From an uncultured Collinsella sp. (GTDB lineage Bacteria; Actinomycetota; Coriobacteriia; Coriobacteriales; Coriobacteriaceae): DNA of 7,966 bases. The DNA is taken from positions 1 to 7,966 of the forward strand of contig USHR01000081.1 in assembly GCA_900554495.1 (NCBI GenBank). Reading direction: 5' to 3'. Below are positions 6,750-7,966 of this stretch, piece after piece. The notes under the pieces are model-generated. The model made no database searches, was not told the DNA's origin, and worked only from the letters and a program-made list of their open reading frames with translations. Made by a program: the position numbers and the translations under genes. Each line of letters begins with the position of its first letter. Positions within the stretch are counted from its first letter, which is position 1.

Positions 6750-6841
6750 ATGCTCCCTACGCCAGCATTAACTGACAGGTTCAAAGGATTGGGCCCCATG
6801 CCCTCTCAGCCTTGTGGTTTGCACCGCCGGCACTCCCGCAT
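6750..6841 (-). ncRNA. TPP riboswitch (THI element) of the thiM operon
   Basis: On the minus strand the aptamer shows the conserved parts in order. These are the P1 arm ATGC (6841-6838), GGGAGTGCC, GGCTGAGAGGG, CCTTTGAACCTG, then TTAATGCTGGCGTAGGGA, and the closing P1 arm GCAT (6753-6750). These match the universal TPP-binding core, including CUGAGA (pyrimidine sensing) and the CCUG/GCGUAGGGA side (pyrophosphate sensing through metal ions). The first block reads GGGAGTGC rather than GGGGTGC. TPP binding should favour the terminator at 6708-6738 and lower expression of thiM, the MTH1187-type gene and thiE. The promoter should lie just upstream, near 6850-6885; TAGTAT at 6862-6857 is a weak -10 candidate. 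Confidence 0.96.
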
Positions 6842-6868
6842 CGAATCTGTTGTTCCCTATACTAGCGC

Positions 6869-6903
6869 ACCTGCCAAAAAGGGACAGGTTTATTTTGGCA
6901 GGT
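6869..6903. repeat. REP-like inverted repeat between thiM and the HAD gene
   Basis: Arms 6869-6879 (ACCTGCCAAAA) and 6893-6903 are perfect reverse complements around a 13-base centre containing GGGACAGGTTT. The element sits in the divergent gap, upstream of both transcripts. From memory, intergenic elements with GGGACAGGTT flanked by a TTTTGGCA palindrome recur in some bacterial genomes, so this may be one copy of a dispersed repeat. It could also be an operator. Only one copy is visible here. Confidence 0.65.
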
Positions 6904-6906
6904 CGT

Positions 6907-6912
6907 TACAAT
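6907..6912 (+). promoter_or_regulatory. Candidate -10 element of the HAD gene
   Basis: TACAAT lies immediately after the inverted repeat and 28 bases before the ATG at 6941, so a start near 6919 would give a leader of about 20 bases. No good -35 hexamer is present at the normal spacing. The expected -35 region falls inside the inverted repeat. Confidence 0.35.
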
Positions 6913-6940
6913 AGGTAGGACCGATACGAATGGGGGCCTT

Positions 6941-7849
6941 ATGATTAAACTTGTGCTGACCGATATGGACGATACACTGATTCCAGCCGGGCATGACGGC
7001 GCCAGCGACTACGCCATTGAGGGTATTCATGCCATGCAAGCGGCGGGTCTGCACTTTGGGCCGGTTTCGGGTCGTCAGCCGTCCGCGATGGGCTGGATGT
7101 TCAAAAACCGTTCCGAGTGTTTTTCGACCGGTGCGTTCTGTAACGGCCAGGTGATGTTTGTCGACGGCGAAGTAGTCGCCTCGCGCGCAATCGACAACGA
7201 TGCTCTGATGCGTTTGGCCGACTATCTGGAGCAAGAGACCGACGATACATTTCTAAAAGTCTACAGCCTGGGCGATGACTTTTGGGGCAACGATGCCTAT
7301 TGCGTGACGAGCAATCCCGAGCGTGTGCGTCGCGCTATGGAGTCGGGCGGCAATGCGTGGCTCAAAGGCGAAGAGGCCCCGTGCCGTCCCGTCGTCGATG
7401 ACGCGTCGGTGTTTAAGGCGAATATCTGGAGTGCCCGTTCGCGTGAGGAGCTCGCGGAGCTACGCGAGCGCGTTGCCGCTGAGGTGCCGGAACTCTCGCT
7501 CGTGTTTCCCAACAACCGAGTGCGCCTGTTCGACATCCTTCCGGATGGTTGGGACAAGGGCTGCGCTGCGCTGGAGCTGGCGCGCGCCTTGGGCCTGACG
7601 CCCGACGAGGTGGCCGTATTCGGCGATTCCGATAACGATCTGCCCATGATCGATGCCGTTCCCAACTCCGTTGCAGTCGCCAATGCCAATGAGGCCGTCA
7701 CGGCTGCCGCGCGCTGGCATATCGGCGCCGCGGCAGATGATGCGGTCGCCGGGGCTCTGCATCAGATTGCCGCCTGCGCCGCGACGGGGGAGATGCCGCC
7801 GTTTATGCGTCAGGAGGGTGCAGCCGACGCGAATTTCGCGAACAGCTAA
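6941..7849 (+). CDS. Cof-type HAD-superfamily phosphatase
   Basis: A 302-residue cytoplasmic hydrolase of the HAD superfamily, Cof/COG0561 branch. All four catalytic motifs are present: DMDDT (8-12, nucleophile Asp8 and acid/base Asp10), SGR (43-45), Lys206 in DGWDKG, and GDSDND (228-233) for magnesium. The roughly 110 residues between motif II and the Lys motif fit a C2-type cap, which sets substrate choice. Family members dephosphorylate sugar phosphates, flavin or pyridoxal phosphates, or HMP-PP, and the sequence does not say which. The ATG at 6941 starts directly at the conserved MIKLVLTDMDDT; the only ribosome binding candidate is a weak GGGGG 4 bases upstream. It is divergent from the thiamine operon, which is not enough to assign it to that pathway. 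The stop is 10 bases before the LysR-type gene, so the two probably share a transcript. Confidence 0.93.
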   Translation: MIKLVLTDMDDTLIPAGHDGASDYAIEGIHAMQAAGLHFGPVSGRQPSAMGWMFKNRSECFSTGAFCNGQVMFVDGEVVASRAIDNDALMRLADYLEQETDDTFLKVYSLGDDFWGNDAYCVTSNPERVRRAMESGGNAWLKGEEAPCRPVVDDASVFKANIWSARSREELAELRERVAAEVPELSLVFPNNRVRLFDILPDGWDKGCAALELARALGLTPDEVAVFGDSDNDLPMIDAVPNSVAVANANEAVTAAARWHIGAAADDAVAGALHQIAACAATGEMPPFMRQEGAADANFANS

Positions 7850-7859
7850 GGAGACAGCC

Positions 7860-7966
7860 ATGAAGCTCCAGCAGCTCAGATATGTCGTCAAAGTTGCCGA
7901 ATGCGGCAGCATCACCGAGGCCTCGCGCCGACTCTTTGTGTCGCAGCCTTCGATTACCGCGTCGAT
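7860..7966 (+). CDS. LysR-type transcriptional regulator, N-terminal fragment (runs off the right edge)
   Basis: Only the first 35 codons are in the window. MKLQQLRYVVKVAECGSITE and the following ASRRLFVSQPSITAS match the N-terminal winged helix-turn-helix of LysR regulators, including the SITEAS turn and the recognition-helix start VSQPSIT. The ATG has AAGGAG 6 bases upstream, overlapping the TAA of the HAD gene. The 10-base gap suggests co-transcription with that gene. The effector-binding domain and the target genes lie outside the window. Confidence 0.93.
   Translation, partial: MKLQQLRYVVKVAECGSITEASRRLFVSQPSITAS

Noticed and set aside
6686..6799. Possible 38-residue N-terminal extension of ThiM
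   Set aside because: It would translate the riboswitch and terminator; AAGGAGG before the GTG at 6685 defines the start.
1..7966. CRISPR arrays, tRNA or rRNA genes, insertion sequences, phage genes or defence systems
   Set aside because: No regularly spaced repeats, tRNA-like cloverleaf, transposase or nuclease motifs were seen on either strand.

Overview
The window looks like chromosomal DNA from a high-GC Gram-positive bacterium, most likely a gut Coriobacteriia member of the Collinsella type. I infer this from the GC-rich coding style, strong AGGAGG-type ribosome binding sites, GTG start use, a TPP-riboswitch thiamine salvage operon containing an MTH1187-type protein, and the style of the long GGDEF/EAL proteins. 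No alignment was run, so the genus is only a suggestion. The window holds ordinary cellular genes. I see no phage, transposase, CRISPR array, tRNA or rRNA.

Left part (1-3503, minus strand): two consecutive cyclic-dinucleotide signalling genes. The upstream one is a complete 905-residue protein with the order GGDEF, PAS-like, degenerate GGDEF, degenerate GGDEF, EAL. The downstream one is cut by the left edge; its visible part is a second GGDEF domain closely similar to the first GGDEF of the 905-residue protein. The two are probably tandem paralogues. Both active-looking GGDEF domains carry Asn where diguanylate cyclases normally have the guanine-contacting Asp of GHxxGD, and both lack the RxxD inhibitory site. 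A perfect 13-bp hairpin lies between the genes.

Middle (3504-4764): a 323-bp divergent intergenic region, a plus-strand patatin-like (YjjU/COG4667-type) lipid hydrolase, and a long stem-loop that probably stops transcription from both sides where this gene meets the thiamine operon.

Right-centre (4809-6841, minus strand): a compact thiamine salvage operon, thiM, then an MTH1187/YkoF-type thiamine-binding protein, then thiE. The genes are separated by 3 bp or overlap by 4 bp. A TPP aptamer, an intrinsic terminator hairpin and a small hairpin around the thiM ribosome binding site precede it. ThiM phosphorylates hydroxyethylthiazole and ThiE joins the product to HMP-PP to make thiamine phosphate. 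No thiD is present in the window, so HMP-PP must come from elsewhere.

Right end (6869-7966, plus strand): a short REP-like inverted repeat in the divergent gap, a Cof-type HAD phosphatase, and the first 35 codons of a LysR-type regulator starting 10 bp after it.
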